64,000 nucleotides of DNA from Sinonovacula constricta. Taxonomy: Eukaryota > Mollusca > Bivalvia > Cardiida > Solecurtidae. Made by a program: the position numbers and the translations under genes. The DNA is taken from assembly GCA_007844125.1 (NCBI GenBank), contig CM017573.1:7700679-7764678 (forward strand), read 5' to 3'. Shown piece by piece: positions 56,162 to 64,000 of this stretch. The notes below the pieces were generated by a model, which was given only the letters and a program-made list of their open reading frames with translations, did no database searches and had not been told where the DNA came from. Within the stretch, counting starts at the first letter, position 1. The number at the start of each line of letters is the position of its first letter.

Positions 56162-57625
56162 TTAATCATCTTGGCTCAGTACATCTACTTGTTTTGCTTT
56201 GGCCGAACGAGCAAACTGTATCACAACAGGTTTGCCATTCAGTACAAAGCCATTACACTCCTTTACTATCATCTTGGCACAGTGTTCATCAGGAAGAGTT
56301 ACAAATGTCTGGCCCTTCATTCTTCCTTCTTTCATCAAGCGTATGTCGAACAAATCTGCTGCGTCCTCCAACGACCAGTCCACATATCGACCCAACAGGT
56401 TCACCAGATCTTGTTCTGAAGTTTGTTTTGTGAGATTTTTTATGTACAGTCTACTCGAAGGCTCACCCGCCGAGTAATTTTTGAACACTGAAAATTCTCG
56501 AATCTGCTCTGATTTCATTCTAGTTTTTTCTATAGCAGAGCGTGACAGGAACAATGCAGGATCTATTTTATAATTCACATCAGGCTTGTCAACATCTTCT
56601 GCAAATGCAGGTTTCTTTGGAGGTTCTACTTTGCCAAAGCCACCTTCAATTACTGTCAGACTTGTGTCAGTCTGAGCATCGTTTTCATTGAAGCTAGAAG
56701 AATTAAGAACAATGTTGTCAGAGAGTTTGAATGTAATTGGGCCACCTTTTGGAGTATCAACATTTTCAAACACTTCACTTGTCTTAGGAATAACTGAAGG
56801 CTTCACCAACATTGACATATCTGGTTGTACCAGCTTCATTCTCTTTCTTGGTTGTTTCTGGCTTCGCCTGATGCTGGGATTTGCATTTTGTTTCCTCATT
56901 TGTTTGTTTTCTGGATCTGATTCTATTTCAGATTCCTCAGAGCTGAGTTCTTTCATCTCGATATCTTGTATTTCTCCTTGAGTTACAATTTGCCTTACTG
57001 AAGATTTCGCGCCTCTAGAAATAGCCGTATCCATAGCAATCGGTGGAGAGGCCGTAACAATGCCGAATGGACATGGGAGATTCATCTTATTCATTAGATG
57101 CAATACTTGGGTGTAGAATTTTGGGTGGGATGCCAATGCATTGGCAATATTAGTCAGTGTTGACACAGTCGGAGGAGGGTAAAGGTAACACAAAGTTGGT
57201 TTGCGTGGAAAGTCAATCCCATGCTTACTAAAAATGTCATCTTTGGCCTCTTTTCCATCTTCAACCTTTTCCTCGACTTTATGGGAATCATCCATTTTAG
57301 CTTCTTTTTTCTTGACTTTTGGCACTTCATCAGGCAAGCCTGTGGGAAAATGTTTACTCTGATCGCTTTTTGCGAACTCTACAATTAGTTTATGGCCTAA
57401 AACCTCCAGCTGGTGGAGCCTTTTCAGACACTTTTCTGCAGAAGCTTGGGAGGCAAACTGAGCAAAGGCGGTATATTTCATTGCGCCGTAAGAACCCATG
57501 GGTCTCACACTAGAAGCTCCGAAGTGGCATATGAGATCAATCACTTCTTGTCGTTCCAGCTCTTTCGGTAGATGCCTGATTATCAGGGTTGGAATAGGCG
57601 GCTTCTCTTCCATTGTAAGTTTCAT
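56162..57625 (-). CDS. RNPC3: RNPC3 / U11-U12 snRNP 65K protein, intronless ORF
   Basis: 487 codons, uninterrupted. RRM1 (about 11-90) starts PTLIIRHLPKELERQEVIDL; a middle part holds the family segment FSKHGIDFPRKPTLCYLYPP and a basic/acidic linker; RRM2 (about 385-480) starts SSRLYIKNLTKQTSEQDLVN and contains RMKGQTFVTLP (RNP1-like). Known: the protein bridges U11 and U12 snRNAs in the minor (U12-type) spliceosome, its C-terminal RRM binding U12 snRNA; vertebrate forms are about 515 residues. Two starts are possible: Met1 (57625) or Met5, which has the better context (acaATGG) and an aligned EEKPPIPTL start. TAG stands in frame directly upstream, so the ORF is complete. Vertebrate orthologues have many introns; none is seen here, so this is a fused-exon gene or an intact retrocopy. 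Confidence 0.93.
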   Translation of the reverse strand: MKLTMEEKPPIPTLIIRHLPKELERQEVIDLICHFGASSVRPMGSYGAMKYTAFAQFASQASAEKCLKRLHQLEVLGHKLIVEFAKSDQSKHFPTGLPDEVPKVKKKEAKMDDSHKVEEKVEDGKEAKDDIFSKHGIDFPRKPTLCYLYPPPTVSTLTNIANALASHPKFYTQVLHLMNKMNLPCPFGIVTASPPIAMDTAISRGAKSSVRQIVTQGEIQDIEMKELSSEESEIESDPENKQMRKQNANPSIRRSQKQPRKRMKLVQPDMSMLVKPSVIPKTSEVFENVDTPKGGPITFKLSDNIVLNSSSFNENDAQTDTSLTVIEGGFGKVEPPKKPAFAEDVDKPDVNYKIDPALFLSRSAIEKTRMKSEQIREFSVFKNYSAGEPSSRLYIKNLTKQTSEQDLVNLLGRYVDWSLEDAADLFDIRLMKEGRMKGQTFVTLPDEHCAKMIVKECNGFVLNGKPVVIQFARSAKAKQVDVLSQDD

Positions 57626-57727
57626 CTAACTTTGCATTCTTAAGCACCAAAGAAACACAAATGACAGTATACAAGGAGAGAATTAAAAATTAAATCCTGT
57701 AAGATTTTGTGTGTGTGTGTTCATTTT
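57626..57727 (-). promoter_or_regulatory. RNPC3 5' flank
   Basis: Sequence directly upstream of the RNPC3 start on -. A TAG lies in frame just before Met1. No TATA box seen; an upstream untranslated exon is possible. Confidence 0.3.
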
Positions 57728-57945
57728 TGTTACATCTCACTAACACAATTATGGTCATATTGGTGATGTCCAGCTAATTATTGATGGAGGAAGACTGCAG
57801 ACTAATGTCTTGGTAGAACCTCCAGACCACTGCAGGTTAGCTGGAAAACCTCCCCACATGAAAGTTCTTGCCCTTGACTCCACGCAGTAAGGGGTTACAA
57901 GTCAGCAACTCTAACTGCTTGGCCAAGGGTGCCCATCTAGCTCTA
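57728..57945 (-). mobile_element. SINE-C (subtype C2) copy
   Basis: On - 'gggcacccttggccaagcag', 'acctgcagtggtctggaggt', 'tagtctgcagtcttcctcca' and 'tcaataattagctggacatc'. It lies 100 bp upstream of RNPC3. Confidence 0.88.
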
Positions 57946-59160
57946 TAAGAATGAAATTCAGTGACAATCAGTTACCGGCACAAAGTATTGTTTTTCTTTC
58001 GTATCCTTCTGAAGGGTCATTCGTGCATTTTAAGTCAAAAATGTGCATTTTAACTATACAAATTGTTAGACAGTGAGTATGCTACCTTTTTACCATATTC
58101 ACTGGAGTACAGAATATACAGCTTTATATTTTAAGATAACAAAAGCTATCACCCTGCTGGCTTTTAAATTATAATATATGAATTATCTGTTCATTTCTTA
58201 CCTAGCAAAATTAACCGTATGCAGGGTTTTTTCTACCTTATATAGATGGGCCATTTAAAGACCCCTTCTCCTTGGAATATAAGCTTATTTTTACCCTTTT
58301 TAACATATAAAATTCCCCATAAATTTCAAAACTTGAGTAAACTATTAATCTATTAGAGGAGTTCAAGAACAAGAAAAATAGAGATAAGAGCTGAGAGGTG
58401 GCCTTGTAATAAATATACTAGATGTATGATACCAAAAAAGCAAGCTAAACAGAGCTTTATTCAGAAAAAAAAACTCTTATTTTTCAGCTTCTACTGTCAT
58501 TTGTGGTAGTCATAGAAACATCATATACTGAATATGCATAAAATAATGCTGCAATATTGGTATATGATATTTCACACACCTGGAGCATGTTTTAAGTGTG
58601 TGTGTGTGTACTATGTTTTATTTTCCATATTTATTTTTGACTACCACAAGTGACAGAAGGACGGGGAATGGGGTGTGGAGTTATAGCAATGGTGTTTTGA
58701 TTCAATTGCAATTTAACATCACATATAACATATCACATCATACTTCCACTTTAAAATTCATATTTACGATTTTATAATGATAATTTTGTCTGAAAACAGT
58801 GAAATAAAGAAGTTGTCAAAGCCAACTGAGTATTTCACTAAAACTACACTGTTTTTTTCACTCTCACATTTATCATTAAAAGTGTTTTCTCTAAGAAAAT
58901 ACCGAAAGTAACAAATGGGAATGTTTCAACAGTATAATTATAGTACAATAACAATAAAACTAACCAAAAATGCGCGCTGAGTTGGTCTGAAACGAAAGTA
59001 GATATTGACCGGAAGCACGATAGTTTCAAAGAATTACTAAATTATTTGCCGAATGTGATAGACGTATATTCGAGTCGTCTTATTGGACAAAACTTGATGG
59101 ATCATCATCCGCAGCAGTCAGGGCTATACTTGACGCAAACCCTCTCTACCACCACCAATT
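57946..59160. other. Intergenic, no gene seen
   Basis: AT-rich, with short (GT)n at 58598-58610. The ORF at 59046-59252 is a trinucleotide-repeat artefact. Confidence 0.4.
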
Positions 59161-59163
59161 ACC

Positions 59164-59185
59164 ATCGTCGTCGTCGTCGTCGTCG

Positions 59186-59224
<39 letters not shown>

Positions 59225-59260
59225 ACAACAGCAACAACAACAACAACAATAAAACAACAA
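59164..59260 (+). repeat. Compound trinucleotide repeat (GTC)n(ATC)n(AAC)n
   Basis: Seven 'cgt/gtc', about a dozen 'cat', then 'caa/aac' triplets; they spell poly-Arg, poly-His and poly-Gln in one frame, without gene context. Confidence 0.95.
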
Positions 59261-59369
59261 AAACAAAAAACAACTACATCATAATCATCATCAACAGAAA
59301 TCCCAATCTTTCTTATTTATAGATTTGGAAAGAATGAACATTTTAACGAGTTTTAGCCTACTTCCCTAA

Positions 59370-60456
59370 AATTGAGATTATGTTGAAAATCATCAAAGCT
59401 TAGACTAAAGTATGTTTTTCTACAGAAATTATGCACAAATACTCTAAACAGAGGTCAGATATTGTTACATATATTAGATATAGGCACAGATACCCCAAAC
59501 AGAGGTAAGATATTGTTACATATATTAGATATAGGCACAGATACCCCAAACAGAGGTAAGATATTGTTACATATATTAGATATAGGCACAAATACCCCAA
59601 ACATAGGTCAGATATTGTTACATATATTAGATATAGGCACAGATACCCCAAACAGAGGTAAGATATTGTTACATATATTAGATATAGGCACAAATACCCC
59701 AAACAGAGGTCAGATATTGTTACATATGTTAGATATAGGCACAAATACCCCAAACAGAGGTAAGATAATGTTACATATATTAGATATAGGCACAAATACC
59801 CCAAACAGAGGTCAGATATTGTTACATATGTTAGATATAGGCACAAATACCCCAAACAGAGGTAAGATATTGTTACATATACTAGATATAGGCACAAATA
59901 CCCCAAACAGAGGTCAGATATTGTTACATATATTAGATATAGGCACAAATACCCCAAACAGAGGTCAGATATTGTTACATATGTTAGATATAGGCACAAA
60001 TACCCCAAACAGAGGTAAGATATTGTTACATATATTAGATATAGGCACAAATACCCCAAACAGAGGTCAGATATTGTTACATATATTAGATATAGGCACA
60101 AATACCCCAAACAGAGGTCAGATATTGTTACATATATTAGATATAGGCACAAATACCCCAAACAGAGGTAAGATATTGTTGCATATATTAGATATAGGCA
60201 CAATTACCCCAAACAGAGGTCAGATATTGTTACATATGTTAGATATAGGCACAAATACCCCAAACAGAGGTAAGATATTGTTACATATATTAGATATAGG
60301 CACAAATACCCCAAACAGAGGTCAGATATTGTTACATATGTTAGATATAGGCACAAATACCCCAAACAGAGGTAAGATATTGTTACATATGTTAGATATA
60401 GGCACAAATACCCCAAACAGATATCAGATATAGGCAAACTGTCCGATACCACCCTT
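59370..60456 (-). mobile_element. TTAA-MITE family M1, expanded by an internal array
   Basis: The right edge 'ggcaaactgtccgataccac' + 'ccttaa' is the M1 terminal repeat and TTAA on -. The left part ('aagcttagactaaagtatgt', 'ctacagaaattatgcacaaa') is the M1 subterminal sequence on -. The 51-bp array lies between them. The far end of the element is not seen; the copy is truncated near 59340. Confidence 0.88.
59450..60425 (+). repeat. 51-bp minisatellite, about 19 copies, inside an M1 MITE
   Basis: Unit 'agatattgttacatatatta', 'gatataggcacaaatacccc', 'aaacagaggtc' (or 'gta'). Very low divergence. It is open in frames on both strands because 51 is divisible by three. Confidence 0.97.
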
Positions 60457-60632
60457 AAGCGCTAATCAAAAGAATTTACAAGCCAATGGACATAAAACAA
60501 TAGGCAATAAAACCAATAAAGCCACATATGCATGAGTGGCAAGTATATACACATTCAATCAAAACAATTTAAACGTAAATGACTATGAGGTACGAGCTTG
60601 AGCAGTACCGTAATTCCGGTCATATATTCAGT

Positions 60633-60850
60633 ACCAGGCCCCGCTTGCAAAAAACATTTCTTAACGGAGATCAATCTCAAACTCAAATCTCGTCTCAAAT
60701 CTATTTTTGCCAGCTCTGTTGGGATTTTCTCAAAGTGACTTAAATATTAAATAAAACTATTTTGAGAAAATTCTCAACAGAATTGAGAAAAATCTCAAAT
60801 TTGAGCTGGGATTTCTGTTGTGAAATGCTATTTTGCAAGCGGGGCCAGGC
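60633..60850. mobile_element. Small MITE with GGCCCCGCTTGCAAAA ends
   Basis: 'caggccccgcttgcaaaaaa' at 60635 and its inverse 'ttttgcaagcggggccaggc' at 60831. The interior folds again ('ttgagaaaattctcaac', 'aatctcaaatttgagct'). It lies about 750 bp upstream of the BTB start. Confidence 0.88.
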
Positions 60851-61480
60851 CTATTGTCTCATTAGACCGGGGAACAACACCACTCTAGATTTTAGGATAA
60901 CCGCATTGTTTACGGATTGAGCTAATAAAAAGGTTTAGAGGGATCGAATAGTGATTTACCCAGCTGGTGTGCGAGTTAAGTACTTACCGTGCATATCTAG
61001 GCGGATTAAAACTTCGGAACTTTGTGAGTTCGGAACAGCGGTGTTTTTTATATGAAGGGACGAGGAAATAAACTGGTTGTGATGTGTGGTTTTAGAGATT
61101 CAGAAACAAAGCAACACCTGGATTTATACGTAAACTTGAACGGTTTAACACCTTTTTTTAAAACGACAAAGAGACTCGTGCAAGCAACGCGTGGTTTAAT
61201 CCGTTAGGATTCTGTGAAACGATCGATGAGTTAGGCGCATGGCGATTATATTGCAGGAACAAACATTCCTGATTGTTATTTCTTCACTTATGAGAGACAT
61301 AAATGGGTCATAATCTACGTTCATTTAGTTGTATTTTTATTTCAAACTTCACATGACAATCAATATTTTGACACGCTCTTCAATATTCTCATAGGAAAAT
61401 TTAAAAAAAAAAAAGGATTTTCGAATACCTACTACAAGCATGATGCATGGGTCCGAAGCTCTTATCTTTAAGAGAAAGAA
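60851..61480 (+). promoter_or_regulatory. Upstream region of BTB gene
   Basis: No repeat element recognised except 'acttatgagagacataaatg', shared with the flank of the 11670 repeat. The promoter or 5'UTR probably lies here; no element can be named. Confidence 0.3.
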
Positions 61481-61483
61481 ACA

Positions 61484-61576
61484 ATAGCTATTAATTAAAA
61501 TATAGCTGTTAATTAAAATGTAACTGTTAATTAAAATGTAACTGTTAATTAAAACATAACTGTTAATTAAAACTGC
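61484..61576 (+). repeat. 17-bp repeat 'ctgttaattaaaatgta', five copies
   Basis: Five near-perfect copies end 19 bases before the BTB start codon, so they lie in the 5'UTR or core promoter. Confidence 0.92.
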
Positions 61577-61594
61577 TTAAACTACCATAAAACA

Positions 61595-62770
61595 ATGTCA
61601 GAAATATTAAACGACGTCAGCGATAACATGGAAGACGAGGAACTGATTGCTATAGAAACAGATGCTGGGAAAAACCAATTTGGCAACCTTGACAACGGGT
61701 TCAAACTGCAGCAGGTTCGAACTCAGCGCCAACAAGACGACAGCGCGTTTGTGATGACAGAAGAGATGGAAAGAAGCCTAATTAGGAAACTTGCAGACGC
61801 CGGTTGCTTGCTCGATCTTGTTGAGGCAGAGTCGAGGGCTAATAAGGAGTCAGTGGAAAACTTCTGCGGCGACCGGAAACAAAGCCCACGTAAGCAAAAA
61901 ACAAAACGCAAACATCTAATGTCGCAAAATTGCGTTCAAAGTCGTGATCGGTATAGTTGTGGAGATCCTAGTGGTTACATATCTACGAAATCGGATGAGA
62001 ACAACAGCATTCGTGCAAAAGATACTAGAGGATGTCGATCTACAAAATTGGAGGAAGAAGGCAGCATTCGTGCAAGAGATACTAGTGGATGCAGATCTAC
62101 AAAATTTGAGGAAGAGTGCAGCATTCGTGCAAGAGATACTAGTAGATGTAGATCTACAAAATTTGAGGAAGAGGGCAGGATTTGTGCAAGAGATACTAGT
62201 GGATGTAGATCTACAAAATTTGAGGAAGAGGGCAGCATTCGTGCAAGAGATTCTAGTGGTTGCAGATCTACAAAATTTGAGGAAGAGGGCAGCATTCGTG
62301 CAAAATATACAAGTGGATGCAGATCTACAAAATTTGAGGAAGAGGGCAGCATTCGTGCAAGAGATACTAGTGGATGCAGATCTACAAAACTTGAGGAAGA
62401 GGTCAGCATTCGTGCAAGAGATACTAGTGGATGCAGATCTACAAAATTTGAGGAAGATGGCAGCATTCGTGCAAGAGATACTAGTGGTTGCAGATCTACA
62501 AAATTTGAGGAAGAGGGCAGCATTCGTGCAAGAGATACTAGTGGATGCAGATCTACAAAATTTGAGGAAGATGGCAGCATTCGTGCAAGAGATACTAGTG
62601 GTTGCAGATCTACAAAAGTGGAGGAAGAAAGCAGCATTCGTGCAAGAGATACTAGTGGATGTAGATGTGCAAAGTCGGAGCAGAGAAACACGTGTAACAT
62701 TTGGGAAAGAAATCCTGCAGCTACAAATGATGTCTTTGATACGACAGCCGACAACACGGAAAAAACATGA
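61595..62770 (+). CDS. BTB protein, 5' reading frame with 19-residue repeats
   Basis: The ATG at 61595 opens a 391-codon frame. The acidic N-terminus (MSEILNDVSDNMEDEELIAI) and a helical stretch (EEMERSLIRKLADAGCLLDL) lead into a basic patch (SPRKQKTKRKHL). Then come about 12 copies of a 19-residue unit, STKFEEEGSIRARDTSGCR, from about 62000 to 62670 (57 bp). The frame stops at 62768-62770 just after an A6 run. The BTB start lies in the +1 frame beyond, so one base too many (or two too few) in that run would explain the break. The N-terminal frame reads as genuine protein; the repeat region is open in several frames and so proves less. Function unknown. Confidence 0.65.
   Translation: MSEILNDVSDNMEDEELIAIETDAGKNQFGNLDNGFKLQQVRTQRQQDDSAFVMTEEMERSLIRKLADAGCLLDLVEAESRANKESVENFCGDRKQSPRKQKTKRKHLMSQNCVQSRDRYSCGDPSGYISTKSDENNSIRAKDTRGCRSTKLEEEGSIRARDTSGCRSTKFEEECSIRARDTSRCRSTKFEEEGRICARDTSGCRSTKFEEEGSIRARDSSGCRSTKFEEEGSIRAKYTSGCRSTKFEEEGSIRARDTSGCRSTKLEEEVSIRARDTSGCRSTKFEEDGSIRARDTSGCRSTKFEEEGSIRARDTSGCRSTKFEEDGSIRARDTSGCRSTKVEEESSIRARDTSGCRCAKSEQRNTCNIWERNPAATNDVFDTTADNTEKT
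62000..62680 (+). repeat. 57-bp coding tandem repeat, about 12 copies
   Basis: Unit about 57 bp (agatctacaaaatttgagga... to ...agatactagtggatgc), so the 19-residue periodicity keeps every frame in register. Divergence between copies is low. Two + frames and two - frames stay open across it, which explains the antisense ORFs here. Confidence 0.9.
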
Positions 62771-63193
62771 TATCAAACTTATTTCAAAATATTACTTTGA
62801 ACGAGTGTCGGGTGATGATTATGAAAAGAACTCAAATGGATATCACAATTCTTATCCAAGTGACGACGAAGAACTGTCACCAGGGATTGAAGTAGAGTCT
62901 TCCCTCCGTTCCTCCATGGAACCTAAACAAGAAGTGTCTTCTCTCCATTCTTCATTAGAACGTAAACAAGAAGGGTCTTCTCTCCATTCTTCATTAGAAC
63001 GAAAGCAAGAAGAGCCTTCAGTCCAATTTTCATTAGAATGTAAGCAAGGAGAGTCCATATTCCATTCCATGGAAGAACCAAAGCATCCATTTAGCCAATC
63101 CAGTGACACGTCTGATTTACGGCTGATGGTAGAAGGGAGGCCACTCTATGTGTCTAGAGTAGTTCTTTCGCTCGTTTCACCAGTATTGAAAAG
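62764..63193 (+). CDS. BTB protein, 3' part of first exon (start of BTB/POZ domain)
   Basis: In the frame +1 to the 5' ORF, sequence from the A6 run on reads KKHDIKLISKYYFERVSGDD. Next are five copies of a 13-residue unit (SSLHSSLERKQEG type, 62898-63090). It ends with SDLRLMVEGRPLYVSRVVLS then LVSPVLKR and donor GTAATT at 63194, phase 2. 'D..L.VEGR.LYV.R.VLSL.SPV.KR' is the first strand-helix unit of a BTB/POZ domain; the remainder lies beyond the window. This frame is open from 61944, so translation entirely in this frame cannot be excluded. Known: BTB domains mediate dimerisation and Cullin-3 adaptor roles. Confidence 0.75.
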
Positions 63194-63269
63194 GTAATTG
63201 ACAACATTTCAACCTTGATATTTTTATTTTAAACGAAAACCGACCCACACAGACGACCAAAACAGGTTT

Positions 63270-63485
63270 GGGAGCGTTACAATCTTTTGGTCAAAGGTCA
63301 GGCGCCTTTCAGACAATCTTTTGACCAAAGATCACGTGCCTTTCAGACAATCTTTTGGTCAACAGTCACGCGTCTTTTAGACAATCTTTTGGTCAAAGGT
63401 CACGCGCCTTTCAGAAAATCTTTTGGTCAAAGGTCACACGCCTTTCAAACAAACTTTTGGTCAAAGGTCACGCGCCTTTCAGATC
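63270..63485 (+). repeat. 33-34-bp tandem repeat, about six copies
   Basis: 'aatcttttggtcaaaggtca' + 'cgcgcctttcagac', in the BTB intron just after the donor. Frames are open by chance. Confidence 0.93.
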
Positions 63486-63524
63486 ACTGCAACCACTGCC
63501 ACCAGAAGAGAAAAAATGTCAATA

Positions 63525-63765
63525 GTTTTGTTTTTGAGATACGTCAAAGCGACCAACTATGGTCATATAGCAACGTCTTGCTGTTTTGGTGGAGAAAGAT
63601 CCCAGACAGATGTCTGGGTAGAACCACCGGCGCACCACAGGTCAACTGGAAGACCGTCCAACATTAAGTCCTTCATCCCAAACGGGACTCGAACCCACGC
63701 AGTGCAAGCTAAGCAGTCAGAGGAGTTATAAATAGGCGATTCTACCACTACGCCACGGGCGCCTC
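63525..63765 (-). mobile_element. SINE-C copy, full length
   Basis: On - 'ggcgcccgtggcgtagtggt', 'tgggttcgagtcccgtttgg', 'cggtggttctacccagacat' and 'ctttctccaccaaaacagca'. Confidence 0.94.
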
Positions 63766-64000
63766 AGAAATCGTCAACAGACATGACTAATAAATTGATA
63801 ATATTTTGATAAAGTTTATTTCTAACGATAACTTCTAAGGAATGTTTTCATTTCAAAATTTAAATCATTTATTTTTTTTCCATTTGAATCGTATGAAACA
63901 TTTTTGCACTGAAAATAATTCGATTTATACAAGCATGGTCTTCAACAAAGTCATGTGCTTTTCAAGATGGCGGATGTTGCTGTGGCACAGAAAAACATAA

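Noticed and set aside
56171..56477. Several + strand frames overlapping the RNPC3 3' end
   Set aside because: Antisense shadows of a clearly recognised RNPC3 frame; no domain of their own.
59046..59252. Poly-Arg/poly-His/poly-Gln ORF
   Set aside because: Pure trinucleotide repeat with no conserved flanking protein.
59400..60433. 267- and 323-codon open frames on opposite strands
   Set aside because: The 51-bp array gives 17-residue periodic frames on both strands inside a MITE; no independent coding signal.
61916..62776. 286- and 260-codon antisense frames
   Set aside because: Shadows of the 57-bp coding repeat of the BTB gene.

Overview
This 64 kb window is animal (metazoan) nuclear DNA, most likely from a mollusc and probably a bivalve. 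Evidence: AT-rich sequence, GT-AG introns of 0.2 to 6.8 kb, several abundant tRNA-derived SINE families, many short inverted-repeat DNA transposons, and protein families (a Death-domain ROCO GTPase, a repeat-bearing BTB protein) that fit lophotrochozoan gene sets. The species call is inference; nothing here fixes it.

Three genes are supported. (1) From 4902 to 44420 on + lies one 16-exon gene (one exon is a 9-nt microexon) for a ROCO-family protein of about 1148 residues: N-terminal leucine-rich repeats, a Roc GTPase with readable P-loop, DFGG and THAD motifs, a COR domain, a short Cys-rich segment and a C-terminal Death domain. All splice phases join cleanly. It looks like an intracellular sensor/scaffold GTPase of the MFHAS1/LRRK kind feeding a death-fold adaptor. 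(2) At 56162-57625 on - is an intact, intronless reading frame for RNPC3 (U11/U12-65K), a protein of the minor spliceosome. (3) From 61595 on + to the window edge is the first part of a BTB/POZ protein. It carries a 19-residue coding tandem repeat and an apparent one-base frame break before the start of its BTB domain.

The rest is dominated by mobile DNA. Three main SINE families (A, B, C here) recur about 30 times. A TTAA-flanked MITE with GGTGGTATCCGACAGTTTG ends recurs six or seven times. Other elements include a foldback element with an 8-bp target duplication (2401-3091), a pogo/Tigger-like 1.75 kb derivative (11354-13104), a hAT-like element (23939-24606), and a 5.3 kb composite transposon (25646-30917). 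That composite carries decayed SWIM-type and THAP-type coding exons and has a Mutator-like element with a 9-bp target duplication nested inside it.

The most unusual feature is how tandem arrays arise here. A 5.5 kb array of about 100 copies of a 54-bp unit, in a ROCO intron, grew from the middle of one SINE-C copy. A 1 kb array of 51-bp units at 59.4-60.4 kb grew from the subterminal part of one TTAA MITE. In both the parent element is still readable on either side of the array. The 54-bp array also holds a later duplication of about 1.6 kb. The ROCO gene contains two decayed partial copies of its own exons and has SINE-A copies abutting two of its 3' splice sites.

Most other long open frames are shadows of tandem arrays whose unit is a multiple of three. 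Coordinates of mobile-element edges are good to about 10 bases unless exact ends are stated.
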